Below are positions 36,483 to 46,138 of a stretch of 64,000 nt of DNA, piece after piece. Both the position numbers and the translations under genes were made by a program. Source of the stretch: Acidobacteriota bacterium (GTDB lineage: Bacteria > Acidobacteriota > Blastocatellia > RBC074); contig JACPYM010000037.1 of NCBI GenBank assembly GCA_016196035.1, positions 1 through 64,000 on the forward strand, written 5' to 3'. Positions within the stretch are counted from its first letter, which is position 1, and each line of letters begins with the position of its first letter. The notes beneath the pieces were generated by a model, which was not told the DNA's origin, searched no databases, and saw nothing but the letters and a program-made list of their open reading frames with translations.

Positions 36483-39400
36483 TCAATTGGCAGCCGCGTT
36501 CATATCTTCAGGATGCAACGACCCTGACGCCACGCTCACCTTCCGCTGCGCCAAGGCAAACAATGCGGGCAAGATCAATAGCACCGCCACTGTCGAAGCC
36601 GCCAAGCCGCCAATCACCGCGCGTCCTAGCGGCGCGCTCTGTTCGCCGCCTTCGCCCAGCGCCAAGGCCATCGGCAACATGCCCGCGATCATCGCCAGCG
36701 AAGTCATTAGGATCGGGCGCAAACGGCTGCGTGCGCCTGCTGTGGCCGCCTCTGCCGCGTTCAATCCACCGCGCCGTTGTTGTTCGGCGAACGTGACCAG
36801 CAAAATCGCATTCGCCACCGAAACGCCAATCGCCATAATCGCGCCCATAAACGATTGCACGTTGAGCGTCGTGCCCGTCAGCCATAACGCCAGCACGACG
36901 CCCGCCACCACCGCCGGAATCATGGCGATGATCGCCAGCGCCAGCCGCAGCGATTGGAAGTTCGCCGTCAGCAACAAAAAGATCACCGCAATCGCCAGCA
37001 GCAAGCCTGTGCGCAAACCTGACAGTGTTTGCTCCATCGGCGGCACCTGGCCGCGCAAGGCGATGGTGACGCCGCGTGGCGCTTCGCCCGCGCGTTTGAT
37101 GGCGTCGTTGACTTCGCGCGCGACACCCGCCAGGTCTTTGCCGAAAATGTTGCCGATGATCGTGACCATGCGTTGCTGGTTGTAGCGGTCATATTCGCCG
37201 ACCATTGTGCCGTAGCTGATTTCGGCCACATCCCCGGCGAGCGTCCGCGCGCCGTTTGCGCCCAGCGTGACAGGCATGCTCTGGATGTCTTCAATGGAAT
37301 TCATGCGCGCCTGCGGGACTTCGACCTGGACTTGATAGGCCGTACCGCTGGCTGGGTCGCGCCAGTAAACCGGCTGCGTAAAGCGGCTCGATGAAGTCGC
37401 GGCGACGAGCGAACGTCCGACCTGTTCGACGGTCACGCCCATTTGCCCGGCGCGTTTGCGGTCTACGTTGATGTTGACGGTCGGGTAATCGAGTGGCTGG
37501 TCGAATTGCAAGTCGCGCAGGCTGCCGATCTTTTTCAATTCGGTCATGACCTTTTCAGCGAAGGAGCGGTTGTTGGCGAGGTTGGGGCCGCTGGTGACGA
37601 CTTCGATGGGCGTGGGCGCGCCGAAATTCATGATCTTGGTGATGACGTCGCCCGCCTCGAATGACAGCGCGACGTTGGGAATGACTTCGGGCAGCCGCTG
37701 GCGCAGGCGTTCTTTCAACGCTTCGACGCGCACGCCGGAGCCTTTCTTCAATGCCACGGTCAACACGGCTTCGTGCGGCCCGCTTGTCCAGAGGTGAATC
37801 ACGTTGACCGGAAAACTGGGCGGTTGAATGCCGACGAAGCCGAGCGAAATGTCTACGTTGCCGCCGGCTTCGGCGTTGATGGTTTCGAGGGCTTTCTGCA
37901 GGACGAGTTCGGTGCGTTCGACACGTGTGCCGGTTGGCGCGCGCATGCGAAGCTGGAACATCCCCGTGTCTACGTTGGGGAAAATGTCTGTGCCCAGCTG
38001 CGTGCCGACGAGTGCGATCACACCAAAGGCGATGAGCAAGTAAACGGCAAAGACCAGCCAGCGCGCTTTCATCAGACTGGCGCTGAGGTTGCCGTAGCGT
38101 TGTTGCAAGCGGGCGAAGAAGGAATGCTCGTCTTCGGCTTTGTGCGGGCGCAACAGCCACGCCGCCAGCACCGGCACCAGCGTGCTCGACAACAGATAGG
38201 ACGCCAGCATCGCAAAGCCGACCGCCAGCGAAAGCGGGACGAACAGCCCACGTGCGACGCCGGTCATAAACAGCGAAGGCACGAACACAGCCAATACTGA
38301 CAACATCGCTAGAAACCGTGGGAGCACGGTTTCGCGCGCCGCGGTGTAGGCAGCTTGGCGTGGTGCTTCGCCGTGCGCCAGATGTGTGTGGGTGTTTTCG
38401 ATCGTGACGGTGGCTTCGTCCACCAGAATGCCGATGGCGAGGGCCAGCCCGCCGAGCGTCATGATGTTGAACGTTTGTCCGCTCAGCCATAACCCGACCA
38501 CCGCTGCCAACAAGGCAAACGGAATCGTCAACACGACAATCGCGGCGCTGCGCACGTCGCGTAAAAAGAGCAAGACCATCAACCCGGTCAGGAATGCGCC
38601 CAGCACGCCTTCAAAAATCAAACTGTTCAGCGAATTCTTGACGATGCCTGATTGATCCAACTCGAACGAAATCTTGATGTCTTCGGGCACCAGCTTTTGA
38701 AAGTTGGGGAGTTCTGCTTTGACGCGATTGATAACATCCAGCGTCGAGGCTTCCGCGCGTTTGGTGACGGGGATGTAGACGGCGCGCTTACCGTTCACAT
38801 ACCCATATCCAGTCAAGATGTCGCTGCCGTTTTCGACACGTCCCACGTCGCGCACATAGACGTTTGTCCCCGCGCCCGCGCGAATCGGCAGCTCGGCCAG
38901 TTCCTGAATGTCGCGCACTACGCCATTGACCGCCGCAATGCGCGCCAGGTCGCCCGTGCGCAGCGTGCCCGACGGCAAGATCGAATTGCCGGAAGCCACG
39001 GCCTTGACGACTTCTTCGGGTGACATGTTGAACGCGCGCAGCTTTTCAGGATCAACGCGCACCAGTACCGTGCGCTGATTGCCGCCGAAGGGTGGCGGCG
39101 CCGACACGCCCGGCAGCGTTGAAAACAGCGGCCGCACGCGGAACAGCGCCAAATCCGAAATCTCGCCCAGCGTTCGTGACTCGCTCGCAAAGACCAATTG
39201 CCCTACAGGGACGCTGCCCGAATCAAAGCGCATCACGAACGGATTCACTGTGCCCGGCGGCATGAAGGCTTTTGAGCGTTCGACATAAGCGATCACTTGC
39301 GCCAGCGCCTGGCTCATATCGGTGCCGGGATGAAAGAAGAGTTTGACGAGGCCGGTGTTCTGGATTGATTTCGATTCGACGTGCTCGATGCCCGCGATGT

Positions 39401-39617
39401 ACAGAAAGTGGTATTCGTAATACGACACCAGAAAGCTTTCCATCTGCGCCGGGTCCATTCCGCCGTAAGGCTGCGCGACATAAATCACCGGCAGGTTGAG
39501 CGTCGGAAAGATGTCCACCGGCATGCGCGTGACGGCAAGACCTGCGCCGAGCGCGATGCCGATGACGAGCACGAGGATGGTGAAGGGGCGACGGAGTGCG
39601 GTGTTGATGAGCCACAT
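36483..39617 (-). CDS. RND efflux transporter permease (AcrB/HAE1-like)
   Basis: A 1,044-residue inner-membrane pump with the usual duplicated 12-helix layout and two large periplasmic loops. Helix 4 region [20 protein letters not shown] carries the charged pair that relays protons in this family. [18 protein letters not shown] opens the protein, and the second half repeats the pattern ([19 protein letters not shown]). It should work with the adaptor at 30938-32203 and TolC at 40333-41745. Substrate is not evident; the periplasmic binding loops look drug-pump-like rather than metal-pump-like. Confidence 0.93.
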   Translation of the reverse strand: MWLINTALRRPFTILVLVIGIALGAGLAVTRMPVDIFPTLNLPVIYVAQPYGGMDPAQMESFLVSYYEYHFLYIAGIEHVESKSIQNTGLVKLFFHPGTDMSQALAQVIAYVERSKAFMPPGTVNPFVMRFDSGSVPVGQLVFASESRTLGEISDLALFRVRPLFSTLPGVSAPPPFGGNQRTVLVRVDPEKLRAFNMSPEEVVKAVASGNSILPSGTLRTGDLARIAAVNGVVRDIQELAELPIRAGAGTNVYVRDVGRVENGSDILTGYGYVNGKRAVYIPVTKRAEASTLDVINRVKAELPNFQKLVPEDIKISFELDQSGIVKNSLNSLIFEGVLGAFLTGLMVLLFLRDVRSAAIVVLTIPFALLAAVVGLWLSGQTFNIMTLGGLALAIGILVDEATVTIENTHTHLAHGEAPRQAAYTAARETVLPRFLAMLSVLAVFVPSLFMTGVARGLFVPLSLAVGFAMLASYLLSSTLVPVLAAWLLRPHKAEDEHSFFARLQQRYGNLSASLMKARWLVFAVYLLIAFGVIALVGTQLGTDIFPNVDTGMFQLRMRAPTGTRVERTELVLQKALETINAEAGGNVDISLGFVGIQPPSFPVNVIHLWTSGPHEAVLTVALKKGSGVRVEALKERLRQRLPEVIPNVALSFEAGDVITKIMNFGAPTPIEVVTSGPNLANNRSFAEKVMTELKKIGSLRDLQFDQPLDYPTVNINVDRKRAGQMGVTVEQVGRSLVAATSSSRFTQPVYWRDPASGTAYQVQVEVPQARMNSIEDIQSMPVTLGANGARTLAGDVAEISYGTMVGEYDRYNQQRMVTIIGNIFGKDLAGVAREVNDAIKRAGEAPRGVTIALRGQVPPMEQTLSGLRTGLLLAIAVIFLLLTANFQSLRLALAIIAMIPAVVAGVVLALWLTGTTLNVQSFMGAIMAIGVSVANAILLVTFAEQQRRGGLNAAEAATAGARSRLRPILMTSLAMIAGMLPMALALGEGGEQSAPLGRAVIGGLAASTVAVLLILPALFALAQRKVSVASGSLHPEDMNAAAN

Positions 39618-39639
39618 GGGTTATGAGCGGAAGGTGAAA

Positions 39640-39972
39640 TCAAGATGATGGATAAGCGTCTTCGAGGTTAAGCGCCAGTACGACTTTTTGCCCAATGGCT
39701 TTCATTATCTCGTCATCGAGCGTGCCGATATATTTTCCCAGCCTCGTTTTGGGAATGGTTTGCAGGTTGTCGAGTTGCACAAACGAGTGCTGAGGTAAGT
39801 TGGCTCGATGGTCAATATCTACTTCAGTTCGATAACCCTTGCCCTGCGTCGTGATCTCAGCCACGGTCACCTTGTTGAGTTGAGGAATCACTTCGTCGCG
39901 CGTCAGGATGACGACTGGGCGTATCCCGGCACGTCCGCCCAAATCAGCTTGCCAGATGTCGCCTCGTTTCAT
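39640..39972 (-). CDS. MazF/PemK-type toxin (endoribonuclease family)
   Basis: A 110-residue type II toxin. MKRGDIWQADLGGRAGIRPV is the standard start, followed by VVILTRDEVI, TVAEITTQGKGYRTEV, SFVQLDNLQTIPKTRLG and a C-terminal helix. Family members cut mRNA at short motifs. The ATG overlaps the antitoxin stop (ATGA). An in-frame start 12 bases upstream is less likely. The pair sits between TolC and the RND permease genes, which are normally adjacent. Confidence 0.88.
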   Translation of the reverse strand: MKRGDIWQADLGGRAGIRPVVILTRDEVIPQLNKVTVAEITTQGKGYRTEVDIDHRANLPQHSFVQLDNLQTIPKTRLGKYIGTLDDEIMKAIGQKVVLALNLEDAYPSS

Positions 39973-40238
39973 AAGTCCGACCATGCCTGCGCTTCCAGCC
40001 AGTCTTCCGCGTCACTCTGGTCGTCAGGCCGTCGCTTGAGTGAAGCAATCCATTCTTCCGCGAACTTTTTCCCTTCAGCTATTAAGGGGTTCACGGCAGG
40101 TTGAGCGGGCAAACCATTCTTCGTCATCTCATCACGCATGCCCGGTTGTGCGAGCAGCAGCCCAAGCAATTGTTGCTGCGCCGCCAACGGCAACGCGAGC
40201 GCCGCTTCGGCAATTTGTTCATACGTTATTGAGACCAT
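39969..40238 (-). CDS. antitoxin-like partner of the MazF-type toxin
   Basis: An 89-residue protein immediately before and overlapping the toxin gene. It starts MVSITYEQIAEAALALPLAA, a short helical segment, and ends with an acidic tail (DDQSDAEDWLEAQAWSDL) of the kind that wraps the toxin. The assignment rests mainly on position, size and acidity. I do not recognise the DNA-binding fold. Confidence 0.7.
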   Translation of the reverse strand: MVSITYEQIAEAALALPLAAQQQLLGLLLAQPGMRDEMTKNGLPAQPAVNPLIAEGKKFAEEWIASLKRRPDDQSDAEDWLEAQAWSDL

Positions 40239-40332
40239 CGTCTTGTACCTCCAGCGTTACTCTAGCACCACACGGGCGAAAACACAGTGGCAGATGACGC
40301 CATCTGGTCACAGCTTGTGACTGCCTCGTTCA

Positions 40333-41745
40333 TTACTTCCGTTCAGCCGAAACACTGGTCATTTGATCCAAAAACGGTTTCAACTCGCCTTGCAATTTCG
40401 CCGCCACCAGATACGCGCGCCACACGCCCAGCCGCGCGACCGCTTCGTCAATTTCGGCCTGCGCCAACAGGCGTTGCGCCTCAGCGACTTCGGTGATGGT
40501 GGTCAGGCCGTATTCGTAGCGCACCTTCGAGCGCGTCAGCGTTTCGGAAGCGGCGTTGACCTGCGCGGGCGTGTTCTCGGCCAGCTTGTACGCCGCTTCG
40601 ATCAAGGCCCGGGCGCGGGCTTCCTGAGTTTTGAGAGTGTTGGTGACTTGGGCCAGCCGCGCCTCTTCGGCTTGCAGGTTGAAGCGTTCGACGCGGCGTT
40701 TGGCTTTCAAGCCGAACCAGTCCGAAACAGTAAACGTCACCGTGAAGCCGGTCGCATAGTTAAAGGTATCTGGGTAAAAGCCGCGCGCTTCGCGGAACGT
40801 GCCGTCCAGCCGCGCGCCCGTGCCGCGTCCGAAAACCGCCGTCTGCCAGTTGAAGCGCGGGAAGAAAGATTTGTCGAGCGTCGTTTGCCGCGCCTTGACC
40901 ACGTCAATCGTGGCGCTTTGCGCCAGCAACAACGGGTGCGTGGCGAAGGTATTGACGGCGGGCAGCGCGGGCGCGTTGGGCGTGTATTCGAGCAGCGGGC
41001 CTGGGTCTAGGCGCGCAATCGTGCCCGGTTGACCGATGGCATCGGCCAGCGCGATACGCGCGAGTTCGGCGTTTTGCTGTAGTTGGATCAACTGGTTTTT
41101 CGCCGCGACCAGTTCGACCTCGGCGCGCGAGGCTTCGACGCCGGGGCGCAGTTGGTTATTGACCAGCGCATAAACCGCTTTGCCGAAAGTTTCCAAACGG
41201 TCAACGTTGGCCTGGGCGGCGCGCACGGCTTGTTCGTGGGCGAGCGCGGCGAGGAAAGCTTCGGCAGCGGCGAAGGTGACGTCGAGTTTGGTGACGTTCT
41301 CGCTGGCTCCGGCCTGTTTGGTTTGGGCTTTGGCTAAGTCAATCTGCGCTTGGCGCAAGCCGAAATCGAAAGGCTCCCACGCCACCAGCAATCCGGCGGC
41401 GCTGCCCCAGGCGCTGGTTTGCGAAGTGTTGTTGAGCACCGGGCCGGAAATTGACGGCAGCGTGCTTTGCGGCAACAGCAAGCCGAAGACGTTGTTGCGG
41501 CTGGCGCGATTTTCCTGCGCCAGCAATTCGGCGCGCGGTAGCAGGCTGGTGCGAGACAGTTCGATGTTGGCTTCGGCGGCGAGCTTTTGGGCGCGGGCGA
41601 TGCGCAGGGCCGGATAGTTGGCGAGCGCGAGTTCGATGGCTTGTTCAAGTTTGAGCGGCGGTTGGGCCTGCTCTTGCGCCAGGCACACGGGCGCGAGCAA
41701 CAAACAGCACGTGAGGGCGCAACAGAGTGATAACAGCGGTTTCAT
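40333..41745 (-). CDS. TolC-family outer-membrane efflux protein
   Basis: A 470-residue trimeric channel protein. Seen: signal peptide ([17 protein letters not shown]), [20 protein letters not shown] opening the first helical pair, and a matching second half ([37 protein letters not shown]). These are the two repeats of the outer-membrane efflux domain. It stands 22 bases below the PPOX gene and upstream of the toxin-antitoxin pair and the RND permease in the same direction. Confidence 0.92.
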   Translation of the reverse strand: MKPLLSLCCALTCCLLLAPVCLAQEQAQPPLKLEQAIELALANYPALRIARAQKLAAEANIELSRTSLLPRAELLAQENRASRNNVFGLLLPQSTLPSISGPVLNNTSQTSAWGSAAGLLVAWEPFDFGLRQAQIDLAKAQTKQAGASENVTKLDVTFAAAEAFLAALAHEQAVRAAQANVDRLETFGKAVYALVNNQLRPGVEASRAEVELVAAKNQLIQLQQNAELARIALADAIGQPGTIARLDPGPLLEYTPNAPALPAVNTFATHPLLLAQSATIDVVKARQTTLDKSFFPRFNWQTAVFGRGTGARLDGTFREARGFYPDTFNYATGFTVTFTVSDWFGLKAKRRVERFNLQAEEARLAQVTNTLKTQEARARALIEAAYKLAENTPAQVNAASETLTRSKVRYEYGLTTITEVAEAQRLLAQAEIDEAVARLGVWRAYLVAAKLQGELKPFLDQMTSVSAERK

Positions 41746-41768
41746 TCGTGATGGATGTTTAGCACGGA

Positions 41769-42146
41769 CTACAGCATTTGAACAGCAAAGGCAGCCCGTT
41801 GATGGCCGCGCAGTTTGGCGAAGAAATTCAGCAGGCGTTTTTGCCAGCCGTATTTCTGATTTAGTAAATCATCCGCCCGCTTGGCTTCGGCACCTTCCAA
41901 GCGCCGCGCCGTCGCTTCGACCCAGGCGCCTTTGACGTTGCCACGCATATCGCATGGCGCAATCCGCACACGCGGGTTGTTGGTCAGCCGTTTGACTTTG
42001 AACGAGTGTGCCACGGTGTAGAAATAAAAGACGCCGTCGTTTTCGGCAAACCACAGCGGCGTGCGCACGCCTTGCCCGTCTTTGCGGTAGCTTTCAAGGT
42101 TGAAGTAGTTCTGCCCGGTGAACTGCATGATTTCCTGGTTGCTCAT
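41769..42146 (-). CDS. PPOX-class flavin/F420-type oxidoreductase domain protein
   Basis: A 125-residue split-barrel protein. [20 protein letters not shown] and [20 protein letters not shown], then [15 protein letters not shown], are the family pattern for small PPOX proteins that bind FMN or F420. The start at 42146 has GAGGAG 5 bases upstream, inside the end of recX. A GTG at 42152 overlapping the recX stop is an alternative. The reaction is unknown. Confidence 0.82.
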   Translation of the reverse strand: MSNQEIMQFTGQNYFNLESYRKDGQGVRTPLWFAENDGVFYFYTVAHSFKVKRLTNNPRVRIAPCDMRGNVKGAWVEATARRLEGAEAKRADDLLNQKYGWQKRLLNFFAKLRGHQRAAFAVQML

Positions 42147-42148
42147 AT

Positions 42149-42724
42149 TCACTCCTCATCCGTGATATCTGACTGTCCCGCTGCCCGCACCTTGCGAATG
42201 ACCAGGTCATAGCTGAAACCGCGCCGTAACAAATAATCAAACAGCTTCTTCGCCTCTTCGCGCGTGGTCGGCGCGCCTTTTAACCGCAGCCGTTTTTCGA
42301 TGGCGCGATCAATCAACGCTTCCTCACTGTGTTCGGTGTAAGCCGTTTCCAGCGCCTGTTCGACGACTGGTTTGGCAAGCTGTTTGCGCTGCAAATCTTG
42401 GCGCAAGCGGGTGCGGCCCAGCGGTTTGTAACTCAACCGCGAGTTGGCAAAGCTGCGGGCGAACTCTTCATCGTTCAAATACCCAAGTTCAACCAGCCGG
42501 GCCAACGCCTGTTCGACGACTTCGGATTCGGCCTTTTCCAGCAGCCGCTCGCGCAACTGGGCGACGCTGCGCGCTTTGGCCGCCAGCAGCCGAAAAGCGC
42601 GGGCGAGAGTCTTTTCATAAGGCGTTTGTGGAGAGGTGGGCGGACGTTCGGTGGCTTGAGGGGTGGTCGGGCGCTCACCTTTTGCGCCCCAGTTGCCCTG
42701 ATTTTTTCCACGGTTGCGCAACAT
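42149..42724 (-). CDS. recX: RecX, modulator of RecA
   Basis: A 191-residue helical-repeat protein that limits RecA filaments. Seen: AFRLLAAKARSVAQLRERLL, LVELGYLNDEEFARSFANSR, LGRTRLRQDLQRKQLAKPVV and YLLRRGFSYDLVIRKV, the three tandem three-helix modules of the family. The N-terminal 40 residues are Pro/Thr-rich and unstructured. An earlier in-frame start (42760) is possible but adds only basic residues. recA is not in the window. Confidence 0.9.
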   Translation of the reverse strand: MLRNRGKNQGNWGAKGERPTTPQATERPPTSPQTPYEKTLARAFRLLAAKARSVAQLRERLLEKAESEVVEQALARLVELGYLNDEEFARSFANSRLSYKPLGRTRLRQDLQRKQLAKPVVEQALETAYTEHSEEALIDRAIEKRLRLKGAPTTREEAKKLFDYLLRRGFSYDLVIRKVRAAGQSDITDEE

Positions 42725-42846
42725 AGACGCATCCTGCCGCAAGGATTTACGATTGCGCAAGGGGCGTGCTATATTCCGCCTCTACTAGCCAAGCATAATT
42801 CCAGCAATACATTCAGATAAAATCTTGAAAGTGAGAGGTAGCACCG

Positions 42847-43584
42847 ATGTCAGGGCATAGTAAATGGCATACGATCAAACATAAAAAAGGCGCGCTCGAT
42901 GCCAAGCGCGGCAAGCTGTTCACCAAACTCATCAAGGAAATCACCATCGCGGCGCGTTCCGGCGGCACCGGTGACATCAACCAGAACGCGCGTTTGCGCA
43001 AGGCCGTCACCGATGCCAAAGCCGGCAACATGCCCGCCGATACGATTGACCGCGCCATCAAACGCGGCACCGGCGAATTGGAAGGCGTGCATTACGACGA
43101 GATCACCTACGAAGGTTATGGCCCCGGCGGCGTCGCGGTGATGGTCGAAGTCACGACCGACAATCGCAATCGCACGGTCGCGGAAATCCGTCATGCCTTC
43201 TCTAAGCACGGCGGCAACATGGGCGAATCAGGCTCGGTCGGTTGGATGTTCAACCGCAAGGGCCAGATCATCATTGACAGCGCGGCAAAGGGCGAAGACG
43301 AGATGATGGAATTGGTATTGGACGCCGGAGCGGACGATTTCCAGTCCGGTGACGGCAGCTATCAAATCCTGACCACGCCCGAAGACTTCCACACTGTGCT
43401 CGACAACATCAAAGCCGCCGGCCTCGAACCCCTCTCCGCCGAAGTGGCGATGATCCCGCAAAACACCATTAGCCTCGAAGGCGGCGCGGCCAGTCAAATG
43501 ATGAAACTTTATGAGGCGCTCGACGATCACGACGACGTGCAGAACGTCTACACCAACTTCGAGCCGGATGACGCGGCGATGTAG
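42847..43584 (+). CDS. yebC: YebC/PmpR family protein (transcription or translation factor)
   Basis: A 245-residue protein that starts MSGHSKWHTIKHKKGALDAK, the hallmark of the family, with AGNMPADTIDRAIKRG, YEGYGPGGVAVMVEVTTDN and SVGWMFNRKG following. Members were first described as DNA-binding regulators; recent work links them to relief of ribosome stalling at proline runs. In many bacteria yebC neighbours ruvC. Here the next gene is recU, another Holliday-junction nuclease. Confidence 0.96.
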   Translation: MSGHSKWHTIKHKKGALDAKRGKLFTKLIKEITIAARSGGTGDINQNARLRKAVTDAKAGNMPADTIDRAIKRGTGELEGVHYDEITYEGYGPGGVAVMVEVTTDNRNRTVAEIRHAFSKHGGNMGESGSVGWMFNRKGQIIIDSAAKGEDEMMELVLDAGADDFQSGDGSYQILTTPEDFHTVLDNIKAAGLEPLSAEVAMIPQNTISLEGGAASQMMKLYEALDDHDDVQNVYTNFEPDDAAM

Positions 43585-43603
43585 CAGGGCGCTTGAGTTA
43601 GGG

Positions 43604-43665
43604 GCTAGCTGTTGGATGCTAGATGCTGGAAAAAAAACACTAGCATCTAGCATCCAACAGCTAGC
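43604..43665. repeat. palindromic repeat, 24-bp arms
   Basis: GCTAGCTGTTGGATGCTAGA (start of the left arm, 43604-43627) is exactly complementary to the right arm at 43642-43665, around an A-rich loop of 14 bases. It sits between yebC and recU, 8 bases before the recU start, and could attenuate transcription or mask the ribosome site. Confidence 0.8.
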
Positions 43666-43673
43666 ATCTTGTT

Positions 43674-44390
43674 ATGAAAATTAAACGGCGCGGCGCTGAA
43701 ACCGGCAGCGGGTTTCAGGAAGCGATCAACCGGGTCAACGAAGCATACGAACGGTTGGGCCGCGCCTGTATCACGCGCAAAGCCATTCCGGGCAAATATC
43801 TGATCGAGCGCGGCGAGACGCGGCGCGGCTTGGCGTTGCCGAGTGTTGAATTCAAAACCGCTGGCGCACAACCACGACTCGCCGCCGCCGAGTTGGGTCG
43901 CTTGGTCAAAGCGAATAAAGCCGAAGATTGGCGGCGTTTCGTGCCTGAATCGAAGGCCGAACCGGATTACGGCGGCGTGCTGGCGCCGGATGGGCGCGCG
44001 ATTTTTTACGACGCCAAGACGACCAAACGCGACGTGCTGGATTTCGACAACCTGCACGCGCATCAAGTTTACTTTCTCGAACGCATGGCGAAGCTGGGCG
44101 CGGTCGCTGGGTTTCTGGTCGAATTCAGCAGCCACCACGAGATTTACTTTCTGCCCGCGCAAGTGCTGGCCCGCTGGCGCGACGAAGCCGAACGCAAAAG
44201 TTTGCCCCATCTGTTTTTCAGCGCGACCTTGACGCCTGCTCCGCCTGGCAAAGGGATGTTGCTATTCGATTACCTTGGTGCCATTGCGCAACAGGAACAG
44301 CGGTATGGTTGTGATTTCGCGCGGTTGCAATTGGTGCATACGAGTTTGCGACCGAAGCGCAAGGCTGCGGTGACGGTACCGCGCGCGTGA
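43674..44390 (+). CDS. recU: RecU-family Holliday junction resolvase
   Basis: A 238-residue nuclease of the PD-(D/E)xK fold. Family features: GSGFQEAINRVNEAYERLGR (conserved start), EPDYGGVLAPDGRAIFYDAK with the catalytic Asp and the DAK motif, then LHAHQVYFLERMAKLGAVAG and FLVEFSSHHEIYFLP. RecU cuts four-way junctions during recombination and is best known from Firmicutes, where it replaces RuvC. The last codons (TVPRA) and the TGA come from a palindromic repeat that begins at 44375, so the native C-terminus may have been replaced. Confidence 0.85.
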   Translation: MKIKRRGAETGSGFQEAINRVNEAYERLGRACITRKAIPGKYLIERGETRRGLALPSVEFKTAGAQPRLAAAELGRLVKANKAEDWRRFVPESKAEPDYGGVLAPDGRAIFYDAKTTKRDVLDFDNLHAHQVYFLERMAKLGAVAGFLVEFSSHHEIYFLPAQVLARWRDEAERKSLPHLFFSATLTPAPPGKGMLLFDYLGAIAQQEQRYGCDFARLQLVHTSLRPKRKAAVTVPRA

Positions 44391-44442
44391 GCAAGCGGCG
44401 GATTGGCGCAATCCGCCGCTTGCTCACGCGCGCGGTTGTACC
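44375..44442. repeat. palindromic element, family 2 copy B (core hairpin)
   Basis: A nearly perfect hairpin with arms of about 30 bases (core CCGCGCGCGTGAGCAAGCGG and CGGATT) around GGCGC. It has a 2-base insertion in the right arm. It lacks the AGATCGG outer ends of copy A. It provides the recU stop codon. Confidence 0.85.
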
Positions 44443-44531
44443 TTCAAACGCCGTTCGCGCGAACGGCCATCATCAACCTCGGAAGTGTTCCCAGCCTGGA
44501 AACACTCGGCAACGTTCAGGAGGTGTTTGCC

Positions 44532-45257
44532 ATGACCTCGCAATTCACGCGGCATTTGCTGTTGGCCGGCATACTGTTGGCCGTGCCTGCCTTCGCCCAA
44601 ACCAAACGCAAACTTTTCATCCCCGGACAACACGCCATCGTCTTTGACGACCGGCTGTCGGCCTTGCGCGAGCAGCCCGATGTCAAAGCGCCGTTGAAAC
44701 AACGCTTAAGCCGTGGCCGTCTCGTCGGCATTGTTGGCACGGCCAAAAGCAAAAGCGGTGCGCCGTTTGTGCGCGTGGCCATCTCGCGCAACGTGCGCGG
44801 CTGGCTGTTGACCGCTGCGCTTGCACGGTTGGGCAGCACGGCGGATGGCGAAAAGATTTTGGCCGCCATCGCCGAGAGCAAAGACGATCTGGTCAAAGCG
44901 CGGCTGGCGCGGTTGTGCGCCGATGAATTGCGCTCGGGCACGATTGCGCCGCAAGCCTTGCTGGCGCTGGGGCAAACCGCCGAACACGCGGCGGATAAAT
45001 TGAGCCGCGATGCCGACCGCCGCTTGGGCGGTGACCTGCCAGAAGGCGGCCTGGGCAAACGCGATTTCGTGCTCAGCTTCAACGGGCTGGATCGGTTCAA
45101 CCGCGCTGGCGTGACGTTTGACTACGACGAAATGCGCGACCGTATCGTTTACGATGGTGCGGCCTATCGGGAATTGCTGCGCCGTTATCCGCGCAGCGCC
45201 GCAGCCGAAACCGCGCGTGCACGGCTCGCCCAACTGGAACAGCCCATAAAACCCTGA
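44532..45257 (+). CDS. secreted protein of unknown function
   Basis: A 241-residue protein with a clear signal peptide (MTSQFTRHLLLAGILLAVPA, cleavage after FAQ). The mature part begins with KLFIPGQHAIVFDDRLSALR, then a small beta domain (RGRLVGIVGTAKSKSGAPFV) that looks SH3-like, and continues helical. The start is chosen for AGGAGG 8 bases upstream and the signal peptide. A longer frame from 44403 lies in the repeat. No enzyme motif is seen. Confidence 0.8.
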   Translation: MTSQFTRHLLLAGILLAVPAFAQTKRKLFIPGQHAIVFDDRLSALREQPDVKAPLKQRLSRGRLVGIVGTAKSKSGAPFVRVAISRNVRGWLLTAALARLGSTADGEKILAAIAESKDDLVKARLARLCADELRSGTIAPQALLALGQTAEHAADKLSRDADRRLGGDLPEGGLGKRDFVLSFNGLDRFNRAGVTFDYDEMRDRIVYDGAAYRELLRRYPRSAAAETARARLAQLEQPIKP

Positions 45258-45299
45258 GCGTTGACGGTCGCCGTGGCCCGCGCCTACACTGCGGCAATC

Positions 45300-45668
45300 A
45301 TGCAGATCGCCAATCACGCCAACTTGTCCATTGCAGCGCTGGCCGCGCTCGGCGCCGCCCTGCCCGCGCACAGCACGCTGATGGAATTGGTGGCATGGGG
45401 CAAGCAGCAAACACCGCCGGTGCGCTTGCAGGAAACGATTGCGCTCGACGAATACACGCACGAGGTCGTTGTGCCGTGGCGTGCGCCGCTCTGGCTGGTG
45501 TACAGCTCGACCTGAAACGGCACGATCACGGCGGTCGCTGTGTGGGATCATCAACCAGGCGCGGCAGAATTGCTGACGGCGCGCTTGCAAATCGGCTGGC
45601 AACCAACGCCAAGTCCTTTGCGCGGGGGCGACGTCGTGCTGGGCCACGCGGCCTGCCTCTTACATTAG
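45300..45668 (+). pseudogene. small gene interrupted by an in-frame TGA
   Basis: From the ATG at 45300 the frame reads MQIANHANLSIAALAALGAA to WLVYSST and meets TGA at 45513-45515. It then stays open as NGTITAVAVWDHQPGAAELL down to TAG at 45666-45668. The two halves together make 121 residues of even character. A Trp-to-TGA nonsense mutation is likely. The final TAG lies at the edge of a palindromic repeat. The family is not recognised. Confidence 0.5.
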
Positions 45669-45846
45669 AGCGGGTTGCAAGCGCGTTTACGGGAGCAGCT
45701 TGTACCGGGACAGTACCGCGCGCGTGAGCAAGCGGCGCGTCAAGCTGACGCCATTGGCCGATTTGCACAGACTCCGCTTGCTCACGCGCGCGGTACTGTC
45801 TCGCGGCGCGGCTCTTTTCCCGTAAGCTGAAATGAAAACCGATCTA
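45666..45846. repeat. palindromic element, family 2 copy C
   Basis: The right end TGAAAACCGATCTA is identical to copy A. The inverted core CCGCGCGCGTGAGCAAGCGG is present on both arms around a spacer of about 40 bases. The left end (TAGAGCGGGTT) is degenerate compared with TAGATCGGTTT. The length of about 181 bp is close to the 178 bp of copy A. Confidence 0.8.
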
Positions 45847-45871
45847 AGGGCTGCATTAAACTCAAAAGACG

Positions 45872-46138
45872 ATGGCCAGAGGTTGGGAAAGCAAAGCGAT
45901 TGAAGAGCAGCAGGCCGAAGCCGCGCGTGGGGCAGAGCAGAAGAGCTTTACGCCGCTGACGCCCGAAGAATTAGTGCACCAGCAGCGCCGGGAGAATTTG
46001 CAACTCTCTCGCAGCCAATTGCGCGAACAATTGCAAGGCGCGCGCAACGACGCACAACGACGCTGGCTGGAAAACGCTTTGCAGCAACTGGAAGCCGAAC
46101 TGGCGCAACTCGATGCCCCAACGTCAGACAACCCCTAA
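45872..46138 (+). CDS. small coiled-coil protein of unknown function
   Basis: An 88-residue charged protein starting MARGWESKAIEEQQAEAARG and continuing as one long predicted helix (RENLQLSRSQLREQLQGARN, WLENALQQLEAELAQLD). I recall similar short proteins starting MARGWESK in acidobacterial genomes, but this is memory and not a search. It begins just after a palindromic element. The ribosome site is weak. Confidence 0.65.
   Translation: MARGWESKAIEEQQAEAARGAEQKSFTPLTPEELVHQQRRENLQLSRSQLREQLQGARNDAQRRWLENALQQLEAELAQLDAPTSDNP

Noticed and set aside
45395-45727. 110-codon plus-strand frame
   Set aside because: It overlaps the better small frame at 45300-45668 and runs into the palindromic element.
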